From assembly GCA_965214375.1 (NCBI GenBank), contig OZ243947.1, positions 744,001 to 808,000 on the forward strand: DNA of 64,000 nt, in the 5' to 3' direction. The notes under the pieces are model-generated. The model had not been told where the DNA came from. It did not search any database and saw nothing but the letters and a program-made list of their open reading frames with translations. Shown piece by piece: positions 15,630-24,167 of this stretch (the stretch's first letter is position 1; each line of letters starts with the position of its first letter). The position numbers and the translations under genes are program-made. The DNA comes from Endobugula sp965214375. Its GTDB lineage: Bacteria; Pseudomonadota; Gammaproteobacteria; Pseudomonadales; Cellvibrionaceae.

Positions 15630-17893
15630 ATTTGGGCATGAAGGCCGTAGGCGAATTTGAATCGCCCATGCGTAAATTTAATGGTTTAACTGAAGAAGCG
15701 GTGACCCTTGTGGGTAAATTCGGCAAGGAAATGCTCGGTTTACAGCATCAAAAAAGAAGTATAAGGATATTTGAAGAATTAAATGTCAAGACATCAAAGC
15801 TAAAAAAAGAGCAACACGAAGCATCTAAACGCGCCAAAGAGCTTAAAGAACAAATCAATGCGGCTGGTAAACCGACTAAAAAGCTAATCAGGGATTACAA
15901 ATCAGCAACCAACAAATTAGATCGCCTTACTGAAGCACACAAAAAATCCCGCAGCGAAACAGCTAAACGGCTAGGTCTACTAAAAAAAGAAGGTATTAAT
16001 ACACGTAGGCTAGCACAAGAACAGTCTCGCTTAGGTGACGCTTATGCCGATACAGAAAAAAGGGCAAAGGCTTTTGGCGAAACACAAAAACGTGTTATTG
16101 ATGCCAATGCTCGTTTTGACAACATATCACAACGTGCTGCAAATGCAGCGCTTATTTCTAGCGGGGTTAGCCGCGCTGGTCAAGGCTTAATTAATACCGT
16201 TGCATCCCCCACACGCTCTGCTATGGGTTTTGAAGATGCTATGACAGAAGTGGATAAGTTTGTTAAGGGAGCAAATATACCAGAACTCAGCAAACAAATT
16301 CGGGAACTGGGCGGTAGTTCACCTATTGGTGCTGTTGGTATTGCTAACCTTGTTGCCGCAGGCGGAAAAATTAATTTAAACGCTCAAGATGCTCTTAAAT
16401 TTGCACAGATCAGTGAACAGCAATCTGTTGCTTATGGTATTTCAGTCGATGAAGCCGCCAACACCATTACTAAAATTCGTACAGGCATGAATCTCAGTAT
16501 TGATGAAATTCGACAAATGGGCGATGCAATTAACTACCTGGGGGACAACTCAGGTTCAAACGCACCAAACATCAATACCATTGTCAGCCGCATTGGTGCA
16601 GTTGGTAAAGCCTCTGGTTTAGCTAATGCCGAAATTGCTGGTCTTGCTGCAGTTATTGACTCTGCCGCACCTAATGCCGAAACAGCAGCTACCAGCATGA
16701 AAAATATTTTAACAGCACTAACTGGTGGCGAGCAGTTATCTGGACGACAAAAAGATATTCTCAACGACTTGGGTCTTGATGCCACAGACCTTGCAGAATC
16801 AATGCAGGAAAACGCGAGTAAAACCATTGAGGAAGTGTTGCTGGCGATTAGTAGTGCTGACGCTGCTGATCGTAACGGTATTATTAACGGCTTATTTGGA
16901 CGCGAATCACAAGCTGCTGTCGCGAATATGGTGGGCAATTTAGCGGAATACCGCAAAGTAATGAATGCTGCAGCAGATACATCAAAATTTGCAGGAAGTA
17001 CCAATAAAGAATACACGCGAGATTTAGATAAAACATCCACAAAACTTAAAATTCAAATGCAGGCTTGGGAAGAAGTAAAAATTCAGCTTGGCGAAAAGTT
17101 ACTGCCCATTATTGGTAGCATAACTGAAACACTAAAACCTGTTGTTAGTGGTATCAGTAATTTTATTGAAACTCACCCCACGCTTGCTAAATGGGCAATA
17201 ATTGCAGCAGGCGGACTAGGTGTTGCCGCTGTGGCTATCGCCCCTGTAGTAACCGGTTTATATGCAATGGCAGCGGCAGCCGCGTGGGCATCTAAACAAT
17301 TTGCAGCCAATGCTGCGGCTCAAGCTGCGGGTGGTTTGATGGGTGGAGGTAAAGGGAAAGGTGGCAAGTTTGGTAAATTTGGCAAAGGTTTAGGCGTATT
17401 AGGTGCGGGCTTAGGTGTTTTATCCATTGGCTCTACATTGATGGATGATGAATTGAGTGCTGGTGCAAAAACTAACCAAGTGGCCACAACTGGAGGAGGT
17501 CTTGCGGGAGCTTGGGCAGGAGCTAAAGGTGGTGCGATGGCTGGTGCACTATTGGGTCCCGTTGGTGCCGCCATTGGAGGATTAATTGGTGGTGGGCTTG
17601 GCTTTGCTGCAGGGAGTTGGCTTGGTGGCAATATATTATCGAGTAAATCAGGAGAAACTAAAATAGAGGCTGCTGAAAAAGCCAAGCAAAGAGCGGCAGA
17701 AAATAGAAAAGTAGTCAAATCAGAGCATATCGTTGACAACAGCCAAGTGCAAATCACTGTACAAGGCAGTGATAACCCCGAAGAAACTGCCAACCTAGTC
17801 ATGAAAAAACTTCACGAAGATAAACGTCGTCGCCGACGCAATAACCGCCGCGGTAACGAGCTCTACGACACCGCAGGAGCGCTACCCGCATGA
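15608..17893 (+). CDS. T: Tail tape-measure protein T
   Basis: 761 residues. The first 150 are charged coiled coil (KTSKLKKEQHEASKRAKELK), followed by the TP901-type core (AGVSRAGQG..., GFEDAMTEVDKF), and later hydrophobic Ala/Gly-rich segments (about residues 520-690) able to insert in membrane. It sets tail length and guides DNA ejection. AAGGTC upstream serves as ribosome site. The C-terminus is very basic (DKRRRRRNNRRG). Confidence 0.95.
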   Translation: MSNRVELNLGMKAVGEFESPMRKFNGLTEEAVTLVGKFGKEMLGLQHQKRSIRIFEELNVKTSKLKKEQHEASKRAKELKEQINAAGKPTKKLIRDYKSATNKLDRLTEAHKKSRSETAKRLGLLKKEGINTRRLAQEQSRLGDAYADTEKRAKAFGETQKRVIDANARFDNISQRAANAALISSGVSRAGQGLINTVASPTRSAMGFEDAMTEVDKFVKGANIPELSKQIRELGGSSPIGAVGIANLVAAGGKINLNAQDALKFAQISEQQSVAYGISVDEAANTITKIRTGMNLSIDEIRQMGDAINYLGDNSGSNAPNINTIVSRIGAVGKASGLANAEIAGLAAVIDSAAPNAETAATSMKNILTALTGGEQLSGRQKDILNDLGLDATDLAESMQENASKTIEEVLLAISSADAADRNGIINGLFGRESQAAVANMVGNLAEYRKVMNAAADTSKFAGSTNKEYTRDLDKTSTKLKIQMQAWEEVKIQLGEKLLPIIGSITETLKPVVSGISNFIETHPTLAKWAIIAAGGLGVAAVAIAPVVTGLYAMAAAAAWASKQFAANAAAQAAGGLMGGGKGKGGKFGKFGKGLGVLGAGLGVLSIGSTLMDDELSAGAKTNQVATTGGGLAGAWAGAKGGAMAGALLGPVGAAIGGLIGGGLGFAAGSWLGGNILSSKSGETKIEAAEKAKQRAAENRKVVKSEHIVDNSQVQITVQGSDNPEETANLVMKKLHEDKRRRRRNNRRGNELYDTAGALPA

Positions 17894-18270
17894 TGATGTC
17901 TCTTGGTAAGTTTTTATTTGAACTGCGCTCTGTACCCTATAAAACGCAGCAGAGGACAACGGAATACCGACTCGCTGAACATCTTGGCGTTGGCAGCAAA
18001 CCGCAATACCAACCAATAGGCCAAGGCGAGGATCAACAAACCCTTGGCGGCACGTTATACCCCGAAATCACAAGCGGTGCACCCTCGTTACAACAGTTAC
18101 GTGATATGCAATCTCAAGGCGAAGCTTACACGCTGATAGACGGTAACGGCTATGTTCACGCTAAGTGGTACATAAAAAGTATTGATGAAACCAGTAGCGA
18201 ATTTTTACGCGATGGAATTGCCCGTAAAATTGAATTTAGCATTACGCTAGTCAACAGCTTTAAAGACTAA
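17890..18270 (+). CDS. U: Tail protein U
   Basis: 126 residues; three consecutive ATG codons at the start overlap the T stop. FELRSVPYKTQQRTTEYRLA at the N-terminus, the mid GGTLYPEITSG and the later IARKIEFSITL define the GpU family, which caps or terminates the tail tube. Confidence 0.93.
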   Translation: MMMSLGKFLFELRSVPYKTQQRTTEYRLAEHLGVGSKPQYQPIGQGEDQQTLGGTLYPEITSGAPSLQQLRDMQSQGEAYTLIDGNGYVHAKWYIKSIDETSSEFLRDGIARKIEFSITLVNSFKD

Positions 18271-19247
18271 TGAAACCTGCACGCAAAATCACCGTTAATG
18301 GCAAGCCAATCAAGGCTGACATTGTGAGTTTAACACTTATCGATAATCGCTCATTTGAAGCAGACTCGCTCACGCTCGTTTTTTCGGATCCTGATAACTC
18401 TATTAACCTACCCACTAAAGACTCAAAAATTGAATGCTGGATAGGCTGGGAAATTGAAGGCAAAACCACGCTAACCCACAAGGGTAGTTTTGTTGCAGGC
18501 CACCCTTCTTATGACATCAATCCTCGCGAAATTACGGTGACTGCAAAAACAGTTAATTTCCGTAAAGGCTTAAACGAAGTCCGTACCCGCAGTTATAACG
18601 ACACAACGCTGGGCAGCATTGTTGGCAAGATTGCTAAACGACAAAAGCTGTCAGTCAAAATACCCGCGGCTCACGATGCCATTGTTATTAATCACATCGA
18701 TCAAAAAGACGAAAGCGACGGACATTTTCTAACTCGCCTTGCCCAGCGTTACGATGCCCTATTGAACATTAAAAACGATACGCTTATTTGGCTGCCTCAA
18801 GGCAAAGGGAAAACTGCCGGTGGAAAATCATTATCCACCGTTTATATTGATGTGAGCGAATGCGAAACCGCCAGCTACCAAGGTCAAGAGAAGGATAGCG
18901 AATACACTGGCGTAAAAGCCAAGTGGCATAATACCGACACAGGCAAAACCGAATGGGAAATTGCAGGCAATAAGGGCAAGTATCAGCGCCTTAAAAAGAC
19001 TTACTCCAACAAGTCTGAAGCACAAGCCGCGGCACAATCAGAATGGAATAAAATACAACGCGGCAAACACACCTTAAATGTGTCGTTAACTCATGGCAAA
19101 CCAGAATGGATAACCGAAAGCCCCGTGCGGGTGAGCGGAATAAAGAACGAAGTCGACAATATTACCTGGTCGTCTGTTAGGGTCACTCATAATCAAAATG
19201 AAGATGGCTACACCTGTAGCGCCGACCTAGAATCTAGTGCTGATTAA
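18270..19247 (+). CDS. D: Late tail/baseplate hub protein D
   Basis: 325 residues starting on the U stop (TAATG). The N-terminus KITVNGKPIKADIVSLTLID, the DPDNSINLPTKDSKIECWIG block and HFLTRLAQRYDALL are gpD/gp27-like hub signatures. Last gene of the late tail operon. In P2 the activator ogr follows directly; here a regulator on the opposite strand follows and overlaps the D end by 14 bases. Confidence 0.94.
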   Translation: MKPARKITVNGKPIKADIVSLTLIDNRSFEADSLTLVFSDPDNSINLPTKDSKIECWIGWEIEGKTTLTHKGSFVAGHPSYDINPREITVTAKTVNFRKGLNEVRTRSYNDTTLGSIVGKIAKRQKLSVKIPAAHDAIVINHIDQKDESDGHFLTRLAQRYDALLNIKNDTLIWLPQGKGKTAGGKSLSTVYIDVSECETASYQGQEKDSEYTGVKAKWHNTDTGKTEWEIAGNKGKYQRLKKTYSNKSEAQAAAQSEWNKIQRGKHTLNVSLTHGKPEWITESPVRVSGIKNEVDNITWSSVRVTHNQNEDGYTCSADLESSAD

Positions 19248-19575
19248 AAGTCACATTTTGCACTAAGGGCATATTATGTTTCACGGTAACAAACAATACT
19301 TGCTTTTGATTTTCTGTTAATCCTTTTGTTAGTTTTTCCCAATCTTCGTTCGTTTGACAGCAGCCATGCGAGATGCAAGACATGGACAGACCGAGTATTT
19401 CAGAGAAGGCAAATAACTCATCAACAGACACTTTTCGTTTCCCCGTTTCAATATTAGAAATCGCCGTGTCATTTAAAATAACATTATGCTCTATAAGTCT
19501 GACGCGCAAATCATCTTGCGTTAAATTCGCATCTCGTCTAAACTTTTTCAGTCTGTCACCTAACTCTACGCCCAT
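19234..19575 (-). CDS. Xre-family regulator
   Basis: 113 residues. Residues 3-65 form a helix-turn-helix of the Cro/C1 type (GDRLKKFRRDANLTQDDLRV... AISNIETGKRKVSVDELFAF). A short tail (ENQKQVLFVTVKHNM) could serve in dimer contacts. It is transcribed toward the D gene from the 19576-19748 interval, which holds a 19-base dyad. Likely a prophage regulator, perhaps limiting late transcription. It is distinct from the larger regulator at 19945. Confidence 0.85.
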   Translation of the reverse strand: MGVELGDRLKKFRRDANLTQDDLRVRLIEHNVILNDTAISNIETGKRKVSVDELFAFSEILGLSMSCISHGCCQTNEDWEKLTKGLTENQKQVLFVTVKHNMPLVQNVTFNQH

Positions 19576-19627
19576 ACATAAATAATGGTAAAAAACTTAT
19601 TCCCGCGCTCAAAAAAACAACAAAAAT

Positions 19628-19646
19628 TGCAATTATTCTAATTGCA
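19628..19646. promoter_or_regulatory. Candidate operator dyad
   Basis: TGCAATTA-TTC-TAATTGCA is a perfect 8-3-8 inverted repeat in the AT-rich interval between the divergent genes at 19575 and 19749, about 50 bases upstream of the regulator start. It is a natural binding site for the adjacent Xre protein. Confidence 0.55.
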
Positions 19647-19748
19647 TTCACTTCTATAAAAAAACGTTATCAATTTTTCATTGTTTTTAGTCAAAAAACT
19701 GTCAACTATAAGCCTCCCACACACATAAAAGACATAAAGGACAAAAAA

Positions 19749-19991
19749 ATGGAAGGCCATGTTGTACCGTTCCCATCGGGACAAAAAACCGAAGGTAAAA
19801 CAGTTAAATTGCTAGAAACATTATTGCTGGCTGCGCGACAAAACCAAATAGCGCACTTGGGAGTTGTGTATGTTTCACAAGAGGGAGACATTGTTAAAGG
19901 GTCAGTTGGTGACCCTCAATATAATACAGCAATGATAGGTGGACTTACGTCACTTTCGATTTCGCTGAACGAGCAGAATCCGAAACGCTAA
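19749..19991 (+). CDS. Small prophage protein of unknown function
   Basis: 80 residues; ATG after AAAGGACAAAAAA. The N-terminus is GHVVPFPSG, then the helix LLETLLLAARQNQIAHLGVVYV. A short protein opening with a VVPF-type motif and sitting between regulators is common in prophage immunity regions. It converges with, and overlaps by 47 bases, the next repressor gene. Confidence 0.65.
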   Translation: MEGHVVPFPSGQKTEGKTVKLLETLLLAARQNQIAHLGVVYVSQEGDIVKGSVGDPQYNTAMIGGLTSLSISLNEQNPKR

Positions 19992-20502
19992 GATCAACAG
20001 CAGCCTTACCCGCTGTTGTTAGCATGCTAGATTCTCCTTGCAACAAGTTAACTCGAGACTGCAAAGACTGTATTAATAAATCAGTTTCGTATACAGGCAA
20101 CTGACTTAATAAGCTGGAAACGATATCGTGCTTTGTATTGTTGTGAGTGGCTTGTGGCTCTGCAACAGAATATTCACTACCGCTTAATCTGCGCTCAAGA
20201 TCAGCAATAATCTGGTCTTTTTCGTAGGCAGATTGCTTAACGTCTTCAATCATTGCATAAAATGCTTCGGCATAGGGCTCTACAATGTCAGGGGCAATTT
20301 CCATAGGTGATTTTTCTAAAAAAAGCGAGAGCTTAAATATCCATTCGAGGCTTAATGGCTTCTTCCCATTAAGCATTTCACTATAGAAAGACTGTGTCAC
20401 ACCAAGCGCCTGCGCAGCCTTCCCTTGTGTTAATTTACGCGCCTTTTTTGCCTCTATCCATGCAGCGTTTAAGCGTTTAAGCGTATCGGTTCCGTTAGCC
20501 AT
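19945..20502 (-). CDS. Xre-family repressor (probable immunity repressor)
   Basis: 185 residues. Helix-turn-helix at residues 14-65 (WIEAKKARKLTQGKAAQALG...SFYSEMLNGKKPLSLEWIF). A coiled or disordered C-terminal half follows without the LexA-type Ser-Lys peptidase, so induction would not use classic RecA self-cleavage. It is divergent from the Cro/Cox-like gene across a large palindrome, the standard repressor-early promoter layout, making it the best candidate for the lysogenic repressor. Confidence 0.85.
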   Translation of the reverse strand: MANGTDTLKRLNAAWIEAKKARKLTQGKAAQALGVTQSFYSEMLNGKKPLSLEWIFKLSLFLEKSPMEIAPDIVEPYAEAFYAMIEDVKQSAYEKDQIIADLERRLSGSEYSVAEPQATHNNTKHDIVSSLLSQLPVYETDLLIQSLQSRVNLLQGESSMLTTAGKAAVDLSVSDSARSAKSKVT

Positions 20503-20535
20503 TAACTATTACCCATAAAAAAGTTAAAAAAAGAC

Positions 20536-20579
20536 TTGCACCCTAAATATCGCTAATAGTAATATTACTTATAGCGATA
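20536..20579 (+). promoter_or_regulatory. Early promoter with overlapping palindromic operator
   Basis: TATCGCTA (20548-20555) and TAGCGATA (20572-20579) flank the 12-bp perfect palindrome AGTAATATTACT (20558-20569). The whole is a nearly perfect 32-bp dyad centred at 20563.5. TTGCAC (20536-20541) and TAATAT (20560-20565), 18 apart, would form a promoter whose -10 lies inside the operator, so repressor binding would block it. Confidence 0.6.
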
Positions 20580-20601
20580 ATATGCACAAATAGAGGCAAG
20601 C

Positions 20602-20877
20602 ATGTACCCATACGCAGACACGACATTTGCTGAAATCTGGCGAGATTCTAAAAAACACGAAAAAAACAAGATATGTAGCGATTTAGAGTTATCACGCCAC
20701 TTTCTGTCCCGCGTCGCCAATACAAGAACCACGCCCAAAAAAATAGTTCGCCTTGGGTTCTCGCTATATTTCAAGCTGCCAGAAGCTATTTTATTCCCAA
20801 AGGTAACAAAAAGCCAACGAGAACACCCCAGCCCCGCTCTCATAGTTAATCAACATACAATAGAGCAAAGCGCATGA
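20602..20877 (+). CDS. Cro/Cox-like early regulator
   Basis: 91 residues; ATG after GAGGCAAGC. A helix-turn-helix-like region (ICSDLELSRHFLSRVANTRTTPKKIVRLG) fills the middle. As first gene of the rightward early operon facing the repressor, it should be the lytic-side switch protein (Cro or Cox equivalent). Motif strength is modest; the call rests mainly on place. Confidence 0.65.
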   Translation: MYPYADTTFAEIWRDSKKHEKNKICSDLELSRHFLSRVANTRTTPKKIVRLGFSLYFKLPEAILFPKVTKSQREHPSPALIVNQHTIEQSA

Positions 20878-21335
20878 GCTATTCAGAGTTAGATCAAGCG
20901 AAGCACGATACGGTTGAACAGCACAAGGGCGGCGCTGTCGCTCTAGCGCCATTAATCGGCGTAAAGTCGAGCACCCTCAGTAACAAGGTTAACCCCAACG
21001 TCGACACCCATCATCTAAGCCTTGATGAAGCCGTAGGCATCATGGCAATTACCCAAAATTACAACATGTTAAAAGCTGCCGCCGCCGCACTAGATCATGC
21101 CGTGGTTGAAATGCCCACCGAGAAACTGGCACAAAACGGCGATTTAGAACTGCTAGACGGCTGTTTAATTTTGCAAAAAGAAATGGGCGAAGTAGCAGAG
21201 GCTTTTCGCAAAGCATGGGAGGACGGCAATATTGATTCGCAAGATCTCAAAGATATTAAGCGCGAAATGTACGATGTTTTTTCTCAAGGGCTAGCTGTTA
21301 TTAATTGCTTAGAGGCTATATGCGATGAAAGGTAA
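20874..21335 (+). CDS. Phage CII-like regulatory protein (CP76 family)
   Basis: 153 residues, ATGA overlap with the preceding gene. The pattern GGAVALAPLIGVKSSTLSNKVNP followed by HHLSLDEAVGIMAITQNYNML is that of the P2/phage 186 'regulatory protein CII' family, which in 186 helps establish lysogeny by activating the repressor promoter. The C-terminal half (LEKEMGEVAEAFRKAW) is helical and probably oligomerises. Confidence 0.8.
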   Translation: MSYSELDQAKHDTVEQHKGGAVALAPLIGVKSSTLSNKVNPNVDTHHLSLDEAVGIMAITQNYNMLKAAAAALDHAVVEMPTEKLAQNGDLELLDGCLILQKEMGEVAEAFRKAWEDGNIDSQDLKDIKREMYDVFSQGLAVINCLEAICDER

Positions 21336-21555
21336 CTCACGAGGAACAACGACTTTATGCCCTCACTGTGGCTCACGTATGCGGGTATTAAGCGGTGTAG
21401 AGCGTGCAGGCGTAAACACAATGCGCCGTAAGCAATGCCTTAGTGAAAAAGACAAAACGTGTGGCGTGGTTATTAAGTATATCGAGAGCCCAATGCACAC
21501 AGTCACCGAATCTGCAAACCCTAACCCTAGTATTGATATACCGCTAGCGAGATAA
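21325..21555 (+). CDS. Ogr/Delta-like zinc-finger late activator
   Basis: 76 residues. CPHCGSRMRVLSG at residues 13-25, then TMRRKQC...KTCGVVIKYIESP, reproduces the C-x2-C...C-x(5-7)-C finger and following beta segment of P2 Ogr and P4 Delta, the activators that let host RNA polymerase use late promoters. In P2, ogr lies after D; here it is the third gene of the early operon, which would tie late expression directly to early transcription. Overlaps the CII-like gene by 11 bases. Confidence 0.78.
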   Translation: MKGNSRGTTTLCPHCGSRMRVLSGVERAGVNTMRRKQCLSEKDKTCGVVIKYIESPMHTVTESANPNPSIDIPLAR

Positions 21556-21572
21556 CAATAAAGGAGAGAGTC

Positions 21573-21878
21573 ATGCAACCTTCAAAAAGACAATGGCAAC
21601 AAACGAAAAAGGTCGCAGAAGTCATAGGCTTTAGCAATCGAAAAATTTTAAATCTATTGCAGTCTCAAGGCTTAATTTACAAAGACGGTAGTGGTTTTAA
21701 AAAGGTTACGCCAGCAGGAGCAAGAAAAGGGATCCGTTGGATAGAAAAACAATGGCATTACAACGGTGCTGATCGCAATGCAAGTCCGCAACAATTTTAC
21801 ACAGTCATTGAGTTAAACCCTAGCGCTATTGCATACGTTAAAGAGCAGCTTATCGCACAACAACAAAACGCTGCATAG
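21573..21878 (+). CDS. Probable DNA-binding early protein
   Basis: 101 residues, basic; ATG after AAGGAGAGAGTC. KKVAEVIGFSNRKILNLLQSQGLIYKDGSGF reads as a winged helix-turn-helix, resembling the C-terminal KilA/antirepressor-associated domain, followed by GIRWIEKQWHYNG. Function unknown. A strong terminator-like hairpin follows within 25 bases. Confidence 0.65.
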   Translation: MQPSKRQWQQTKKVAEVIGFSNRKILNLLQSQGLIYKDGSGFKKVTPAGARKGIRWIEKQWHYNGADRNASPQQFYTVIELNPSAIAYVKEQLIAQQQNAA

Positions 21879-21901
21879 TAAGCAACTATTTTCCGTCAAC
21901 C

Positions 21902-21930
21902 ACCCCGTAGCCGCAAGGCACGGGGTTTTT
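21902..21930 (+). terminator. Rho-independent terminator in early operon
   Basis: ACCCCGT (21902-21908) pairs with ACGGGGT (21920-21926), with an inner GCC-gcaa-GGC stem and a run of T to 21930. It would end or attenuate transcripts of the first four early genes. Confidence 0.8.
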
Positions 21931-21961
21931 AGGTGCAAGCACAACACATTGGGGGCAACCT

Positions 21962-22162
21962 ATGTTTTTATTCGCTTTATCCACCTTCGTCTTTATCGTC
22001 TCAGAAATATTATTTGTTATTGCTGCCTTGAAATTATTAAACGCCTTTTTTAGTAAGCAGCGTCCAGCAAAAAAAGCCTGGGCATTCTTAATCTTGTCAG
22101 CGCTGTTAGCAGTATTGAGTTATGCCGGATATATGGTTTTTGCCATTCACGCACTTTCATAA
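21962..22162 (+). CDS. Small membrane protein
   Basis: 66 residues with two hydrophobic spans (FLFALSTFVFIVSEILFVIAAL and AWAFLILSALLAVLSYAGYM) separated by a basic loop SKQRPAKK. GGGG lies eight bases before the ATG. Function unknown; candidates are exclusion or lysis-timing proteins. Confidence 0.6.
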   Translation: MFLFALSTFVFIVSEILFVIAALKLLNAFFSKQRPAKKAWAFLILSALLAVLSYAGYMVFAIHALS

Positions 22163-22172
22163 GGAGCATGAC

Positions 22173-22325
22173 ATGGAAATTTTATTATCAATGCCGGAAG
22201 TCAACAGCCTGCAGCGCATAGACCAAGACTCCATTGAAATTGTCACGATCAAAAAAACGGTTTTTGACGCAGAAATATTAACGCTATCGCCACCAATTAA
22301 ATCATTAAAGCCACTCAGATTTTAG
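22173..22325 (+). CDS. Very small early protein
   Basis: 50 residues from ATG 22173, with AAGGAG six bases upstream, the best ribosome site nearby. The sequence MEILLSMPEVNSLQRIDQDS gives no recognised domain. Confidence 0.5.
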   Translation: MEILLSMPEVNSLQRIDQDSIEIVTIKKTVFDAEILTLSPPIKSLKPLRF

Positions 22326-22347
22326 GTGGCTGGAGGAAATTATAAGC

Positions 22348-22560
22348 ATGAAAATCCATCATCGACAAAAAACCAGTGTGGATTTAGGGCTTGCTGTTAT
22401 TGAGGCGTTGGCCATCAAAAATGAAATTAAAAACGTGACATTAACAGCAAAAGATATTGCCGATATTTGCGAGTGTAGCCACCAACGAATCCATCAAATC
22501 GAATGCAGTGCAAAATCCAAAGTTGCACAGCGTATCAGCCCCGAGTGGGTTCAACTTTAG
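22348..22560 (+). CDS. Helix-turn-helix protein resembling sigma region 4
   Basis: 70 residues. LTAKDIADICECSHQRIHQI followed by a lysine helix resembles the sigma-70 region 4 / phage early-regulator helix-turn-helix. A GGAGG element lies 12 bases ahead of the ATG. Probably a DNA-binding early regulator; the target is unknown. Confidence 0.6.
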   Translation: MKIHHRQKTSVDLGLAVIEALAIKNEIKNVTLTAKDIADICECSHQRIHQIECSAKSKVAQRISPEWVQL

Positions 22561-22569
22561 GAGACAACG

Positions 22570-23081
22570 ATGACAATAAAAATTATAAAAGGTCTGCGAA
22601 ATGCGGATTGGTATTGCGCGAAGGATGTTTTTTCCCAAATAAAAAAGAAGTGGATGGGAGAGGCTAAATCGTTACGAGCATTAGAAGAACATCAAAAGGC
22701 TACTTTGTCTACAAAAACAAGTGGCGGAGAGCAAAATATTCTTTGTGTTTCAATAGAAGGCGTGAAAGCACTAATTAATCACTACAAAATACCCATTGAG
22801 ATAGGTATGCCCTTTGGTGTTAATGAATCGAACTCGCAGAGGATAAAGGGTATGCCCCTGAAAAACAGTTATTTGATAACAATGGCGAACCAATTTATAA
22901 AAATATCTTAGTTGCTGCTCAAGAAAACCCCACACAAATACTTATTATGCATTTGCTTGATCAAAAAGGGCTTAACAATGAAATTCAAAAACTCATAGGC
23001 AATCTGGACGAAGATGATCAGCAACAAATCGAAGACTACATTCAATGGATCGCCGAAGAGCAAAACGATGTGGCCGCGTAA
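22570..23081 (+). pseudogene. BRO-N antirepressor-like gene with frameshift
   Basis: The first frame (22570-22911, 113 codons) starts ADWYCAKDVFSQI near residue 12 and contains VSIEGVKALI, the start of a BRO-N type domain. Around 22830-22840 coding sense passes to the -1 frame, which is open from there to TAA 23079-23081 and reads YAPEKQLFDNNGEPIYKN... ILIMHLLDQKGL. This second frame has no early start codon. One indel near 22835 would join them into about 170 residues, so the gene is probably broken, unless frameshifting is programmed. Confidence 0.55.
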
Positions 23082-23154
23082 CATAAAACATCACCATAAA
23101 AAAGTCCCTGAAACATTACAACGCGGGATAACTTTAACCACGGGAGATAAGAAA

Positions 23155-23505
23155 ATGCAAATAGAAACAATATTTAAAGGCGTTATTAACTTTCATGGCT
23201 TACTACTCACTATTGTCGAGCATAACGGTCAAGATTATATTCAATTAAAACCTATTGTAGAGATGCTTTCCTTACAGTGGAAATCGGCAAGAATTTCTAC
23301 CTTTAATGGTGACAATGGAGAATTATATGGCACTTGCGAGTTAATACCGCCTGTTTTTGACAACTTTCGTACCGATATCGGTACGAAAAAAGAGGTAAGC
23401 ATGCTTAATAAAGATGTTAAGGACTTTTTATCGATCTTTTTGGTACCCCTAGGGGTGTCAAAAAAGCGATCTATTTTTTTGAAGCGGAAGTTTACTGAAT
23501 TTTAA
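23155..23505 (+). CDS. P22-type antirepressor N-terminal domain protein
   Basis: 116 residues from ATG 23155 with CGGGAG upstream; the in-frame start at 23014 has none. FHGLLLTIVEHNGQDYIQLKPIVEMLSLQWK is written over residues 13-43 and matches the P22_AR_N domain (truncated here to its first part). It ends FLSIFLVPLGV and a basic tail, where family members continue, so it may be shortened. Codons 70-78 lie on a perfect 24-bp palindrome. It would bind and inactivate a repressor if functional. Confidence 0.65.
   Translation: MQIETIFKGVINFHGLLLTIVEHNGQDYIQLKPIVEMLSLQWKSARISTFNGDNGELYGTCELIPPVFDNFRTDIGTKKEVSMLNKDVKDFLSIFLVPLGVSKKRSIFLKRKFTEF
23365..23388. repeat. Perfect 24-bp palindrome inside antirepressor gene
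   Basis: TTTCGTACCGAT is followed immediately by its exact reverse complement. It encodes FRTDIGTK in the P22-type antirepressor. A second perfect palindrome, ACCCCTAGGGGT, lies at 23445-23456 in the same gene. Confidence 0.85.
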
Positions 23506-23529
23506 TTGTTAAATATCGAGGACTCGAAA

Positions 23530-24165
23530 ATGAACTTAACTGACTTTCAAATTGCAGTCACTAACGAAGACGCTAATCAGGTACACAACCTGCTTTCAGA
23601 GCTTGATCTTAAAAGTGAGGGCTTGTGCTACCAACAAGCTGCCGAACACTTTGATTTCAAGTTAGTAGAACATCGGGGTAAATATTACGCGATGCGTAGT
23701 GAATTGGCTTCTATTTTTGGGTACTTAGATGAATCTGGACTACGTAAGTTATGCCAAAACTACCAAATTGAGGGGGTAAAACTGGGAACATTCGGACATG
23801 AAGTCCGAATGTTAATCAAAGAAGCCTTTGGGCTTCACCCAAATGATGGCAAAACGGTACTGCTTGGCTGGGATGGTTTTCTGCTTGCAGGTGCCAAAGG
23901 CCAAAATGAGTCAGCAAGAAAAGTATTTGCTTATCTACTGCAAATGGAGCGTAAAGGCCGAATTGCATTAATGTCAGCTGAAGCCATCAAACTACAAACT
24001 CAAATGATCAATAACGGTGCCAAAGTCATTAACGCACTGGCAAAAATTGACAAGATACAAGCCAATCCTCTTAAACAACAAGCGATTGCCCAAGCGAATC
24101 AGCAAATGGGGGTTAATATTCCCTTACAAACGGCATTGGAACTGCCCCTGGAACAAGGAAGTTAA
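23530..24165 (+). CDS. BRO-N family antirepressor
   Basis: 211 residues from ATG 23530 with GAGGA upstream. EHFDFKLVEHRGKYYAMRSE leads into a BRO-N like domain (IFGYLDESGLRKLCQNY ... VLLGWDGFLLAGAKG), then a helical AFYLLQMERKGRIAL-type segment and a Gln/Ala-rich C-terminus. Related to the neighbouring antirepressor genes but not identical, giving a tandem family. An 11-bp inverted repeat lies in the middle of the domain. Confidence 0.75.
   Translation: MNLTDFQIAVTNEDANQVHNLLSELDLKSEGLCYQQAAEHFDFKLVEHRGKYYAMRSELASIFGYLDESGLRKLCQNYQIEGVKLGTFGHEVRMLIKEAFGLHPNDGKTVLLGWDGFLLAGAKGQNESARKVFAYLLQMERKGRIALMSAEAIKLQTQMINNGAKVINALAKIDKIQANPLKQQAIAQANQQMGVNIPLQTALELPLEQGS
23787..23813. repeat. 11-bp inverted repeat inside BRO-N antirepressor
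   Basis: AACATTCGGAC (23787-23797), loop ATGAA, GTCCGAATGTT (23803-23813). The arms are perfect. It encodes the GTFGHEVRM segment, the same part of the domain that carries palindromes in the two related genes. Confidence 0.85.
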
Positions 24166-24167
24166 TA

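Noticed and set aside
16534..17040. 168-codon minus-strand frame
   Set aside because: Antisense shadow of the tape-measure gene, composition unlike a protein.
17320..17802. Long minus-strand Pro/Ala-rich frame
   Set aside because: Mirror of the Gly/Ala-rich tape-measure codons; no start signal.
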